A stretch of DNA of 11,012 bases from Pseudomonadota bacterium (GCA_023445955.1 JAEXJH010000626.1:1-11012); one strand, 5' to 3'. Numbered from the stretch's first letter, positions 1 through 7,580 are shown. Program-made: numbers and translations. The notes: generated from the sequence alone by a model not told the origin.

Positions 1-1733
1 GTCAGCGGCGTGCGCAGCTCGTGGCTCATGTTCGACAGGAACTCGGCCTTCACGTTGGCGGCGGCTTCGGCCTCGGCGCGGGCGACCTCGAGCGCGTCTT
101 CCATGCCCTTGCGGACACTGATGTCGCGCAGGACGTCCAGGATCCCGGTCAGGGCGCCGTCGGCATCGAAGAACAGGGTCGGTTGTCCCTCGGCCCAGAC
201 CCACTGACCATTCTTGCGCCGGCAGCGGAACTGCAGCGGGTCGGCCTTGGCGCCGGGACCCGCCGTGCTGAGGGCGACGAAGTAGTCCCGGAAGACGGTC
301 AGATCATCGGGGTGGATGAACTCCGGCGCACGGCGGCCGATCATTTCTTCCGGGCGGAAGCCCAGCATCTTGAGGCTGGCCGGCGAGATAAAGGTGATCT
401 CACCGTCCGGCGTGAAGCGGGCGATCATGTCCCGGGCGTTGTCGGCCAGCAGGCGGTAGCGCGTCTCGCTCTCGGCGAGGGCGTCGTCGGAAGCCTTCCT
501 GTCGGTGATGTCGCGGATCACGTCGGTGACGGCGGACTCGCCGGTGGCCGGGTCGTAGACCTGCTTGGGGCGCGCCTCGACCCAGCGCACCGCGCCGTCC
601 TTGCGCACGATCCGGTATTCGATGGTCCAGCCGGTGGGGCCGTCCAGCGCGGTCTTGAAGATTTCGGCGACCCGAGGGCGATCATCGGGATGGATGAACT
701 CCATCGCCAGGCGCCCGACGACCTCGTGCGCCGCATAGCCCGAGATCCCGCGCACGGCGGGCGAGACATAGGTGAACCGCCCGTCGGGGTCCATCTTGGT
801 CACCAGGTCGTTGGCGTTCTCGGTCAGCATCCGATAGCGGTCGCTGGTCCGCTCGACCGACCGCAGGGCGTTCGAATAGTCGGTGACGTCCTGCAGCAGG
901 CCAAACAGGGCCGAGACCTCGCCGTTGTCGTCCAGCTCGCACAGGCCGCGCGCCATGACGTCGCGCACGTCGCCGTCCAGGCGGATCAGCTGCACCCGCA
1001 CGTCGAAGCCGCCCTTCTGGGCGATGGCGCGCTCGATGCCTTCCTCCAGCACGGCGCGGTGCTCGGCCGAATAGTGGTGCAGCGAGCTCTCGACCGTTGG
1101 GGTGTAGCTGTCGCGGCTGAGGCCGAAGATCCTGAAGGTCTGGTCCGACCAGGTCAGGTGGTTGTTGGCCACATCGATGCGCCAGTGACCGACCTGGGCG
1201 ACGCTCTCGGCCAGCTCGAGCAGGCGCTGCTTCTCGGCGGTCTCGCGGTGCGCCTTGGCCAGCTCGAACTCGTCGACGACGATACGGGCCAGCAGCTTCA
1301 GGCGCTGCAATTCATCGTCGGACGGCCGGGCGCGCGGCTTGTCGTCGATCACGCACAGCGTGCCGAGGTTGTGACCGTCTTTCGTGGTCAGGGTCGCGCC
1401 GGCATAGAAGCGGATGTCGGGCGCGCCGGTGACCAGCGGATTGGCGGCGAAGCGCGGGTCTAGGGTCGCATCCTCCACGACCATCACCGTCTCGGGACCT
1501 TGGGCGATGGCATGGGCGCAGAAGGCGTCGCTGCGCGGGGTGGACACCGCGTCCAGCCCGACCCGGGCCTTGAACCACTGGCGCTCTTCGTCGACCAGCG
1601 ACACCAGCGAGATCGGCGTCTCGAACAGGTTGCCGGCCAGGTCGGCCAAGCGGTCGATGGCCGCGTCGGCCGGGGTGTCCAGAACCTTGTAGGCCTTCAG
1701 GGCGGCCAGGCGCTGGGCTTCGCGAAGGTCCAT
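1..1733 (-). CDS. GAF/triple-PAS sensor histidine kinase, 3' end cut by window edge
   Basis: I translated this frame by hand from the ATG at 1733-1731; it stays open for 577 codons to the left edge, so the C-terminus is missing. Seen: a GAF domain at about residues 20-155, with the RSDAFCAHAI and GTLCVID patterns typical of GAF modules in PAS kinases, then three PAS/PAC units at about 170-283, 299-411 and 423-538. PAS2 and PAS3 both carry an FIHPDD motif. A short helix leads into a HisKA H-box, SHELRTPLT, with His571 as the expected phosphorylation site, 20 bases before the edge. No membrane segment or signal peptide is visible, so it is probably a cytoplasmic sensor of a small ligand or redox state. 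The ATPase domain, and any attached receiver domain, would lie outside the window. There is only a weak ribosome site (GTGAGG about 14 bases upstream). It is divergent from the ABC/two-component operon. The family call is firm; the signal and the partner are unknown. Confidence 0.93.
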   Translation of the reverse strand, partial: MDLREAQRLAALKAYKVLDTPADAAIDRLADLAGNLFETPISLVSLVDEERQWFKARVGLDAVSTPRSDAFCAHAIAQGPETVMVVEDATLDPRFAANPLVTGAPDIRFYAGATLTTKDGHNLGTLCVIDDKPRARPSDDELQRLKLLARIVVDEFELAKAHRETAEKQRLLELAESVAQVGHWRIDVANNHLTWSDQTFRIFGLSRDSYTPTVESSLHHYSAEHRAVLEEGIERAIAQKGGFDVRVQLIRLDGDVRDVMARGLCELDDNGEVSALFGLLQDVTDYSNALRSVERTSDRYRMLTENANDLVTKMDPDGRFTYVSPAVRGISGYAAHEVVGRLAMEFIHPDDRPRVAEIFKTALDGPTGWTIEYRIVRKDGAVRWVEARPKQVYDPATGESAVTDVIRDITDRKASDDALAESETRYRLLADNARDMIARFTPDGEITFISPASLKMLGFRPEEMIGRRAPEFIHPDDLTVFRDYFVALSTAGPGAKADPLQFRCRRKNGQWVWAEGQPTLFFDADGALTGILDVLRDISVRKGMEDALEVARAEAEAAANVKAEFLSNMSHELRTPL

Positions 1734-1759
1734 GGCGTTAAGACGCGCCTCACATCACT

Positions 1760-1769
1760 CAAACGTTTG
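1760..1769. promoter_or_regulatory. 10-bp perfect palindrome, possible operator
   Basis: CAAACGTTTG is a perfect palindrome, AT-richer than its surroundings. It sits 27 bases upstream of the GAF/PAS kinase start in the gap between divergent genes, where a regulator could act on that gene. No binding protein is recognised, and a 10-bp palindrome can occur by chance. Confidence 0.3.
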
Positions 1770-1862
1770 CGTAATCGTAGGCGGGGCGAGACGCCACGGG
1801 GTTAAGAGCAGGCGCGGCAGAATGGCGCAGGTTCGCGGAACGCCGGTTGCTGGACCGCGAGG

Positions 1863-1889
1863 TGACGTTTGTCATGTCGGCCCGATGAC
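1863..1889. promoter_or_regulatory. Overlapping inverted repeats TGAC/GTCAT/ATGAC, candidate response-regulator operator
   Basis: TGAC-N4-GTCA (1863-1874) is a perfect inverted repeat. Its right arm, read as GTCAT (1871-1875), pairs again with ATGAC (1885-1889) across 9 bases, giving three alternating half-sites in 27 bases. The element ends 62 bases before the ATPase start, a sensible place for activation or autoregulation of the four-gene operon by its NarL/DesR-class regulator, a class that binds short inverted repeats as dimers. Binding is inference. Confidence 0.35.
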
Positions 1890-1940
1890 GGCCGGCACTG
1901 ATGGACCGCGCCGGGCGGCGGCATGGTGGCTTCACAACGA

Positions 1941-1948
1941 GGGAGAAG
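1941..1948 (+). promoter_or_regulatory. Ribosome binding site that sets the ATPase start
   Basis: GGGAGAAG lies just upstream of the ATG at 1952, with 6 bases between GGGAG and the start codon. An in-frame ATG also exists 51 bases earlier at 1901, but it has no comparable site, and the extra 17 residues precede the region expected for an ABC ATPase. The 1952 start is therefore preferred. Confidence 0.65.
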
Positions 1949-1951
1949 CCC

Positions 1952-2881
1952 ATGTCACCCAGAACTTCCGAACCGGTTGCGACCCTGCGCCAGACGGTCA
2001 AGCGCCGCGGCGCAACCCTGGCCCTGAACGGCCTGGATCTGGATATCCGCCCCGGCCAGTGCGTCGCCTTGCTAGGCCCGAACGGCGCCGGCAAGAGCAC
2101 CAGCGTGGCGCTGCTGACCGGCCGTCTGCGTCCCGACGCCGGGACCGCCAGCCTGTTCGGCGGCGATCCGCGCGACGTGGCCGCCCGCGGCCGCATGGGC
2201 GTCATGCTGCAGGAGGCCGGCCTGCCGCGCACCCTGACCGTCCGCGAGCAGGTCGACCTGTTCCGCGGCTACTATCGCAAGCCCCGTCCGCTGGACGAGA
2301 TCATCCGCCTAGCCGGCCTCGAAGGGCTGGAGAAGCGCCGTTGCGGCGCGCTGTCCGGCGGCCAGCAACGCCGCGTGCAATTCGCACTGGCCATTGCCGG
2401 CCGTCCAGACTTCCTGGTGCTGGACGAGCCGACCACCGGCATGGACATCGACGCCCGCCGCGCCCTGTGGAGCGCCGTCCGGGCCGAGATCGCCCGCGGC
2501 TGCGCCGTGCTGCTGACCACCCACCACCTGGACGAAGCCGAGTCCCTGGCTGACCGCATCGTCGTGGTCGACCACGGCCAGGTCATCGCCGACGGCTCGC
2601 CGGAAGCGATTAAGAGCCGCGTGTCTGGCGTCGCCCTCCGCTGCCGCACCCGTCTGTCGGACGCCGAGCTTTCGGCCCTGGCCCGCGTCACGGGCGTCAG
2701 CCGCGACGGCGGCAAGGTCACGCTGCTGACCACGTCCGCCCCCGCCACCCTTCGCGAGCTGCTGGCGCGCGATGAAACCGTCGATGACCTGACCGTCGCC
2801 GGCGCCTCGCTGGAGGACGCCGTCACCCGTCTCGTGCAGGCCGGCGCGCCTGCCGCCAACCGCCAAGCCGAGGTCGCCTGA
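1952..2881 (+). CDS. ABC-2 type transporter ATP-binding protein (DrrA-like)
   Basis: This is the 309-residue ATPase subunit of an ABC exporter, which couples ATP hydrolysis at the inner face of the cytoplasmic membrane to the permease encoded next. Seen: Walker A GPNGAGKS at 42-49, Q-loop Gln87, signature LSGGQ at 134-138, Walker B FLVLDE at 154-159 and H-loop His191. After about residue 215 comes the C-terminal extension typical of DrrA-like exporters, ending in the ASLEDAVTRLV type of motif. All catalytic motifs are intact. It is the first gene of a four-gene operon, and its stop lies one base before the permease ATG, so translation is probably coupled. Relatives export antibiotics, lipids or other hydrophobic molecules. 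The sensor pair downstream suggests a membrane-active compound or lipid, but the substrate cannot be told from sequence. Confidence 0.95.
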   Translation: MSPRTSEPVATLRQTVKRRGATLALNGLDLDIRPGQCVALLGPNGAGKSTSVALLTGRLRPDAGTASLFGGDPRDVAARGRMGVMLQEAGLPRTLTVREQVDLFRGYYRKPRPLDEIIRLAGLEGLEKRRCGALSGGQQRRVQFALAIAGRPDFLVLDEPTTGMDIDARRALWSAVRAEIARGCAVLLTTHHLDEAESLADRIVVVDHGQVIADGSPEAIKSRVSGVALRCRTRLSDAELSALARVTGVSRDGGKVTLLTTSAPATLRELLARDETVDDLTVAGASLEDAVTRLVQAGAPAANRQAEVA

Positions 2882-2882
2882 G

Positions 2883-3620
2883 ATGCACACCCTGCTCGTC
2901 TACATCCGTGAAGCCCGCGCCCAGATCGTCTCCACCTGGCGCACTCCGCAGTTCATCATCCCCAGCGTGGCCCTGCCGCTGCTGTTCTATGGCGTGATGG
3001 GCCTTGGTCTCAGCAAGGGGCATGAGGAGATCGCCCACATGATGCTGGCCAACTACGTGATCTTCGCCGCCATCGCCCCGGCCATGTTCGGCTTCGGCGC
3101 CGCCGTCGCCGCCGAGCGCGAGGCCAAGCTGATCGAACTGAAGCAGATCGCCCCGCTGCCGGCCGGCGGCTACCTGGCTGGCCGCCTGATCGCGGCGTTG
3201 GTCCTCGTCGGAGTCTCCATCAGCCTGCTAGGCGTGCTGGCTTACTTCGGCGGGGTGAAGATGGTCCCGTGGCGCTGGGCCGCGACGCTCGGCCTGGGCC
3301 TGGCCTCGGCCATCCCGTTCGCCCTGATCGGCCTGAACGTCGGCCTGCGCTTTGGCTCGCAAGGTGCGACCGCGGTGGCCAACGTTCTGTTCCTGGGCTT
3401 CTGCCTGTTCGGCGGTTTGTGGGCGCCGCTGAGCATCATGCCGGCCTGGGTCGGCAAGGTCGCCGACTTCATGCCCTCGTACCACCTGGGCCAGCTGTCG
3501 CAGATGCTGTCGGGCATGCAGCCGATGGCCAGCGTGCCGCACCACCTGTCGGTGCTGGGCGCGATCAGCCTGGCGGCCCTGATCGGCGCTTCGGTGGCCT
3601 GGCGGCGGCAATCGGCTTGA
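2883..3620 (+). CDS. ABC-2 type transporter permease
   Basis: This 245-residue integral inner-membrane protein has about six hydrophobic segments, at roughly residues 24-44, 55-77, 100-122, 130-153, 163-182 and 218-240. That is the usual ABC-2 permease layout and length. A conserved cytoplasmic loop follows segment two: AAEREAKLIELKQIAPLP matches the ERE...L..L...P coupling region of the family. The late MPSYHLGQL stretch is also typical of exporters paired with DrrA-like ATPases. It starts one base after the ATPase stop, so the two are almost certainly partners, working as a dimer of each subunit. The substrate is unknown. Confidence 0.93.
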   Translation: MHTLLVYIREARAQIVSTWRTPQFIIPSVALPLLFYGVMGLGLSKGHEEIAHMMLANYVIFAAIAPAMFGFGAAVAAEREAKLIELKQIAPLPAGGYLAGRLIAALVLVGVSISLLGVLAYFGGVKMVPWRWAATLGLGLASAIPFALIGLNVGLRFGSQGATAVANVLFLGFCLFGGLWAPLSIMPAWVGKVADFMPSYHLGQLSQMLSGMQPMASVPHHLSVLGAISLAALIGASVAWRRQSA

Positions 3621-3652
3621 CCGTGACGAGGCTCCCGCGCGACATCGCCGGC

Positions 3653-4774
3653 ATGGATCAAGGAACACGAAGCGACAGCCCCAACGCCAAGAAGGGGGGC
3701 GGGAACTGGAACGATCCCAGCTACCGCCGACGCTGGAGCCTCGTGTTCCTCTCCTACCTGCCGTTCTACTTCATCGCCTGGTTCAATCATCGTCCGAGCC
3801 CGTTCGAACTGGCTGCCTCGATCGCTGGCCTCTTGGTCTTCCTGGGCCTGTTCTGGAAGATCTGGGGCAATCGGGGCCAGCCGGTTCTCTGGCAGGTGCT
3901 GGCGATCTACGGCATCGGCATGGCGCTCTCGCCATTCAACGCCGGCTGGAGCGTCTACACGATCTACGCCATGTCGTTCGCCTCGCGCCTGAAGTCGCGG
4001 CCGACGGCGATCCGGCTGATGATCGCGCTGGAGATCCTGCTGCTGGCGGTGGGCCTGGCCTTCTACCGGCACGTCTGGCCGATCTGGGCTTCGGGTGTGC
4101 TGTTCGGCGGCATCACCGGTTTCGCCAGCCTGATGCAGGCCGATGTCGAGCGGAAGAACCAGGAACTGGTCGTCGCTCACGAGGAGGTCCGGGCGCTGGC
4201 CACCACGGCCGAACGCGAGCGGATCTCCCGCGACCTGCACGACCTGCTGGGTCACACCCTGACCCTGGTCGCTGTGAAGGCCGAGCTGGCCGCGCGCCTG
4301 GTCAGTCGCGACGCCGAGGCCGCCGAGCGTGAGATGCAGGCCGTCGCCGCCGCCGCCCGCGAGGCGCTATCCGAAGTGCGCACCGCGGTGGTCGGCATGA
4401 AGGGCGCCTCGCTGGCGTTCGAGATCGACAAGGCCCGCCAGGCCCTGGCCGCCGCCGGCGTCGAGGCCGACATCTCGGCCCTGACCACCGACGGTCACCC
4501 GGCGCAGGAGGCCGTGCTGGCCATGGCGCTGCGCGAGGGGGTGACCAACGTCATTCGCCACGCTGGCGCCCAGCACTGCCAGATCACGCTGCAGCCCAGC
4601 GCCAAGGCCCTGACCCTGACCATCGCCGACGACGGGCAGGGCGGTGGCAAGTTGGCCGAGGGCTCGGGTCTGAAGGGCATGCGCGCGCGCCTGGCCGCCA
4701 TCGGCGGGGCGCTGGACATCAAATCCGACAAGGCCGGGACGCGTCTGACCGCGACCGCGCCGCTGGAGATCTAG
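3653..4774 (+). CDS. DesK-type sensor histidine kinase
   Basis: This is a 373-residue HisKA_3 (NarL/DesK class) kinase. Seen: a hydrophilic N-terminus, about five membrane segments between residues 29 and 162 with almost no periplasmic loop, a charged helical linker (DVERKNQELVVAHEEV), the H-box RISRDLHDLLGH with His196 as phosphorylation site, the N-box REGVTNVIRHA (Asn299), the G1 box DDGQGG (326-331) and the G2 box GSGLKGM. A sensor made only of membrane helices matches Bacillus DesK, which senses membrane thickness and fluidity, so a bilayer signal or a transported compound is likely. It lies 32 bases after the permease and 3 bases before the regulator. The start is uncertain: GTG at 3623 is also in frame, and neither start has a strong ribosome site. 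A much longer in-frame reading back to 3269 would overlap the permease and is unlikely. Confidence 0.92.
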   Translation: MDQGTRSDSPNAKKGGGNWNDPSYRRRWSLVFLSYLPFYFIAWFNHRPSPFELAASIAGLLVFLGLFWKIWGNRGQPVLWQVLAIYGIGMALSPFNAGWSVYTIYAMSFASRLKSRPTAIRLMIALEILLLAVGLAFYRHVWPIWASGVLFGGITGFASLMQADVERKNQELVVAHEEVRALATTAERERISRDLHDLLGHTLTLVAVKAELAARLVSRDAEAAEREMQAVAAAAREALSEVRTAVVGMKGASLAFEIDKARQALAAAGVEADISALTTDGHPAQEAVLAMALREGVTNVIRHAGAQHCQITLQPSAKALTLTIADDGQGGGKLAEGSGLKGMRARLAAIGGALDIKSDKAGTRLTATAPLEI

Positions 4775-4777
4775 ACC

Positions 4778-5383
4778 GTGATCCGCGTCGTCATCGCCGA
4801 AGACCAGAAGATGGTGCTGGGCGCGCTCAGCGCCTTGCTCGAGATGGAGGGCGACATCCAGGTCGTCGGCCGCGCGCCGGACGGGGCGGTGGCCCTGGAG
4901 CTGGTGAAGTCCGAGAAGCCGGACGTGCTGATCTCCGACATCGAGATGCCCAGCCTGACCGGCATCGACGTCGCCGCCCGGCTGAAGGCCGAGGGCGCGG
5001 CGACCCGGGTGCTGATCGTCACCACTTTCGGCCGGCCGGGCTACCTGCGCCGGGCCATGGAGGCGGGGGTGAAGGGCTATCTGCTGAAGGACGGTCCCAG
5101 CAGCGTGCTGGCCGCCGCCGTCCGCACCGTCGCCGCCGGCGGCCGGGCGATCGCGCCGGAGCTGTCCGAGGCGATCTGGGACGCCGAGCCTGATCCGCTG
5201 ACCGACCGCGAGCGTGAGATCCTGCGCCTGGCCGAGGAGGGGCGTTCGAACAAGGACATCGCCGACGTGCTGGACCTCTCGCCCGGCACGGTGCGCAACT
5301 ACCTGTCGGAAGCAGCTCAGAAGCTGGGCGCGGCCAACCGGGTCGAGGCCGGTCGCATCGCCCGCTCGAACGGCTGGCTCTAG
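4778..5383 (+). CDS. DesR-type response regulator (receiver plus LuxR HTH)
   Basis: This 201-residue DNA-binding regulator is the likely partner of the kinase just upstream. The receiver domain covers about residues 1-120, with Asp9 in the acidic pocket, Asp54 in SDIEMP as phospho-acceptor, switch Thr82 and Lys104 in GYLLKD. A LuxR-type helix-turn-helix follows at about 138-195 (LTDREREIL, NKDIADVL, GTVRNYLSEA). From memory, the patterns IAEDQKMVLGALSALL, TTFGRPGY, AGVKGYLLKD and GTVRNY closely follow Bacillus DesR, closer than to generic NarL. The start is GTG, 3 bases after the kinase stop, with GGAG about 10 bases upstream. It probably controls its own operon, perhaps through the repeats at 1863-1889. 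The TAG stop lies in a CTAG shared with the convergent membrane-protein gene. Confidence 0.95.
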   Translation: MIRVVIAEDQKMVLGALSALLEMEGDIQVVGRAPDGAVALELVKSEKPDVLISDIEMPSLTGIDVAARLKAEGAATRVLIVTTFGRPGYLRRAMEAGVKGYLLKDGPSSVLAAAVRTVAAGGRAIAPELSEAIWDAEPDPLTDREREILRLAEEGRSNKDIADVLDLSPGTVRNYLSEAAQKLGAANRVEAGRIARSNGWL

Positions 5384-6372
5384 ACGGTGACGGGCTCCGG
5401 CGCGGGCGACCGGGTCGTGCGCCAGAGAACAAGGCCGATGACCCCCAGGACCAGCTCGCGCAGGCGGCGCAGCAGCGACAGCGCCAGGGCCTGGTCGGGC
5501 GTCAGGCCCAGCGCGCCGCCAAGCAGCAGGTAGCCGCCTTCCTGCACGCCCAGGGCGCCGGGGATGGCAAAGCCGACGACCTTGGCCGTCTGGGCCAGGC
5601 CCTCGACGATCAGGGCTTGCAGCAGAGTAGGGTTGAGGCCCAGCGCCCACATCGAGACATAGGTTTCGAACGCTCCGGCGATCCAGGCGGCCATGTGCCA
5701 GGCCCAGGAGGCGAACAGATTGCCGCGCTGGCGGCCGATGCCTCGGAACGCCTCGCCCAGGGCGCCGATGCGGCTGGCGATGGCGGACCAGCGCTGCGAG
5801 AATTGCCCCAGCCGCCTGTGGACGCCAGCCCGGTGGGCGAGGAAGGCGGCGGCGACGATGGCCGCGACGATGCCGACCAAGGCCAGGCCAGCTTGCGCCA
5901 GGCGAGGATCGTGCAGCGTGGCCATGGCCACGATCAGGCTGGTCAGGACGAACAGAACAAGCCCGACGGTGCCGGCCAGCACGTCGACGATGCAGCTAGC
6001 GGTGGCTTCGGCCAGGGTCAGGCCGTTACGGGCCGACAGCTTGGCGCGCACGACGTCGCCGCCGACCTGGGCGACGGGGAGGAGGGCGTTGACCGCCTCC
6101 TTGATCAGGCGGACGCGGAACAGGAAGGCCAGGGACGGGCGGCGATCGGGGGGCAGCAGCACCTGCCAGCCGACGGTCGCCATGAAGGTGACGGGCAGGT
6201 GGGCGGCGATGACGATCACGGCCTGCCAACCGACCTGGGCCACGATCTCACGAACCGCGCCCACGCCATGCGTCGCCAGCAGGATCGCCAGCAGGGCGAT
6301 CCCGATCGTCAGCAACCAACCTCGCCAGGCCGAAGACTTGTCCTTGGCCTGTTCCCCCGTCTCTGTCGTCAT
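5380..6372 (-). CDS. Lysylphosphatidylglycerol-synthase TM-region (UPF0104/HpnL-like) membrane protein
   Basis: This 330-residue polytopic inner-membrane protein has about seven or eight hydrophobic stretches and no soluble aminoacyl-transferase domain. Family features seen: RLIKEAVNALLPVAQVGGDVVRA at about residues 88-110 (the family's N..LP.. .GGD..R. core), and the late VGFAIPGALGVQEGGYLLLGG stretch (P.G.G..EGG). The family is thought to move or recognise lipids or lipid-linked molecules, and HpnL-like members sit beside lipid and glycosyltransferase genes. The ATG overlaps the glycosyltransferase stop as ATGA, so the two are translationally coupled, and it may flip the glycosyltransferase product. 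That role is inference. Its stop shares CTAG with the response regulator, leaving no room for a separate terminator. Confidence 0.88.
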   Translation of the reverse strand: MTTETGEQAKDKSSAWRGWLLTIGIALLAILLATHGVGAVREIVAQVGWQAVIVIAAHLPVTFMATVGWQVLLPPDRRPSLAFLFRVRLIKEAVNALLPVAQVGGDVVRAKLSARNGLTLAEATASCIVDVLAGTVGLVLFVLTSLIVAMATLHDPRLAQAGLALVGIVAAIVAAAFLAHRAGVHRRLGQFSQRWSAIASRIGALGEAFRGIGRQRGNLFASWAWHMAAWIAGAFETYVSMWALGLNPTLLQALIVEGLAQTAKVVGFAIPGALGVQEGGYLLLGGALGLTPDQALALSLLRRLRELVLGVIGLVLWRTTRSPAPEPVTV

Positions 6373-7571
6373 GCGGCCGAGCGTGCTCGCTGGTCAGAGG
6401 TGACGCCCAGTTCGCGATAGACGGCCAGCACCTCGGCGCAGATGGCGCTCCAGTCGTAGCGGGCGCTGGATTGGCGGGCGGCGCGGCCCAGGCGCACGCG
6501 GCGCAGGGGTTCGGAAATCAGGCTCCGGATCGCTCCAGCATAGGCTTGCGCATCGGCGCGGGCGGTCAGGACGCCGTCCTGGCCATCGACGATCAGGGCG
6601 CTGGTGCTGGGCGCGCGCGGGCAGACCACGGCCAGGCCGGCGGCCATGCCCTCCAGGCTGGCGTTGCCGAAGGCCTCGGTAAGGCTGGGGTTGAACAGGA
6701 TGTCGGCGCTGGACACCGCACGACCCAGGTCGGCGCCGTCGAGGTGGCCGGTCAGGATTGCTTCGGGCAGGCGCTCTTCCACGAAAGCGCGGGCCGGACC
6801 CTCGCCGATGATCAGCGGGCGGATCGGCTGGCCGCGCAGCTGGACCAGGGTCTCGGTCAGGACGTCCAGGCCCTTCTCCATGACCAGACGGCCCAGGAAG
6901 GCGACGACGATCTCGTTGTCGCCAATGCCCATCGACCGGCGCCAGTCCATGTCGCGCTTGGCCGGCGAGAAGCGCTCGCGGTCGACGCCGCGGCCCCAGA
7001 CGCGGACGCGCTCTCCCAGGCCCTGCTCGCGCAGCAGGTCGGCGATCGGCGCGTTGGGCGCCAGCACGCGGTCGCAGCCGCGATAGAATTTGTCGAGATA
7101 GCGCTCGGCGCTGGGGCGCAGCCAGTCCAGGCCATAGTACGAGAGATAGGTCTCGAACCGGGTGTGCAGGCTGGCGACCACCGGCAGGCCGTTGCGGCGG
7201 CCCCACTTGCCGGCCTGATTGCCCAGCACGTCCGGCGCCGACAGATGGACAGCGGTCGGACGGAAATCGGCCAAGTCCGCGCGCAGGGCGCGGTTCAGGC
7301 CCAGGGCCAGGCGATACTCGCCCCGGCCCGGGATCGCCACTGACGGCGCGGACACCAGTTCACCGGCCGGCTCGAACGCCGGCGTGTCGGTGGTGGGAGA
7401 ATAGACGCGCACCTCGGCGCCCTGGCTGATCAGGTACGCCGAGAGGCGATTGAGAGCCTGGTTGGAGCCATCGCGCGTGTAATTGTAGTTCCCGGAAAAC
7501 AACGCCAGACGCAGTCCTTCAGCGGGGTTTTCTTCTGCGGGCTGATGAAAGTTTCTTTCCGCGAGCAGCAC
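6369..7571 (-). CDS. GT-B family 4 glycosyltransferase
   Basis: This 400-residue retaining glycosyltransferase has two Rossmann-like halves. Seen: an N-terminal acceptor domain beginning LRLALFSGNYNYTRDGS at about 21-37, the linker VWGRGVDRERFSP near 210-222, the donor domain opening VVAFLGRLVMEKGLDVL, and an EX7E motif formed by Glu299 and Glu307 in SLTEAFGNASLEGM. No membrane segment is visible, so it is probably cytosolic or peripheral. The layout resembles GDP-mannose-, UDP-glucose- or UDP-sulfoquinovose-using enzymes that glycosylate lipids (MgtA/SqdX-like), but donor and acceptor cannot be fixed. The start is GTG, supported by GGAGG four bases upstream and by the distance to the first beta strand. 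It is coupled through ATGA to the membrane protein downstream, which suggests a glycolipid product that is then moved. Confidence 0.93.
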   Translation of the reverse strand: MLLAERNFHQPAEENPAEGLRLALFSGNYNYTRDGSNQALNRLSAYLISQGAEVRVYSPTTDTPAFEPAGELVSAPSVAIPGRGEYRLALGLNRALRADLADFRPTAVHLSAPDVLGNQAGKWGRRNGLPVVASLHTRFETYLSYYGLDWLRPSAERYLDKFYRGCDRVLAPNAPIADLLREQGLGERVRVWGRGVDRERFSPAKRDMDWRRSMGIGDNEIVVAFLGRLVMEKGLDVLTETLVQLRGQPIRPLIIGEGPARAFVEERLPEAILTGHLDGADLGRAVSSADILFNPSLTEAFGNASLEGMAAGLAVVCPRAPSTSALIVDGQDGVLTARADAQAYAGAIRSLISEPLRRVRLGRAARQSSARYDWSAICAEVLAVYRELGVTSDQRARSAA

Positions 7572-7575
7572 GACG

Positions 7576-7580
7576 CCTCC
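7576..7580 (-). promoter_or_regulatory. Ribosome binding site that supports the GTG start of the glycosyltransferase
   Basis: GGAGG on the minus strand ends 4 bases before the GTG at 7571. No ATG or TTG lies in frame nearby that would leave the N-terminal beta strand intact. Confidence 0.55.

Noticed and set aside
21..1463. 480-codon open frame on the plus strand
   Set aside because: It lies antisense to the GAF/PAS kinase, which has clear domains over its whole length. The plus-strand translation is low-complexity, rich in Gly, Val, Asp and Gln, and matches no family; long antisense frames are common in high-GC DNA.
1738..1805. CtrA cell-cycle regulator sites (TTAA-N7-TTAA)
   Set aside because: TTAA occurs at 1738-1741 and 1802-1805 but without a second TTAA at the required seven-base spacing.
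3242..4255. 337-codon open frame on the minus strand
   Set aside because: Antisense to the permease and the DesK-type kinase; no family resemblance.
4367..5650. 427-codon open frame on the minus strand
   Set aside because: It covers the opposite strand of the kinase and the response regulator, whose motifs are all intact. The composition is repetitive and typical of a shadow frame.
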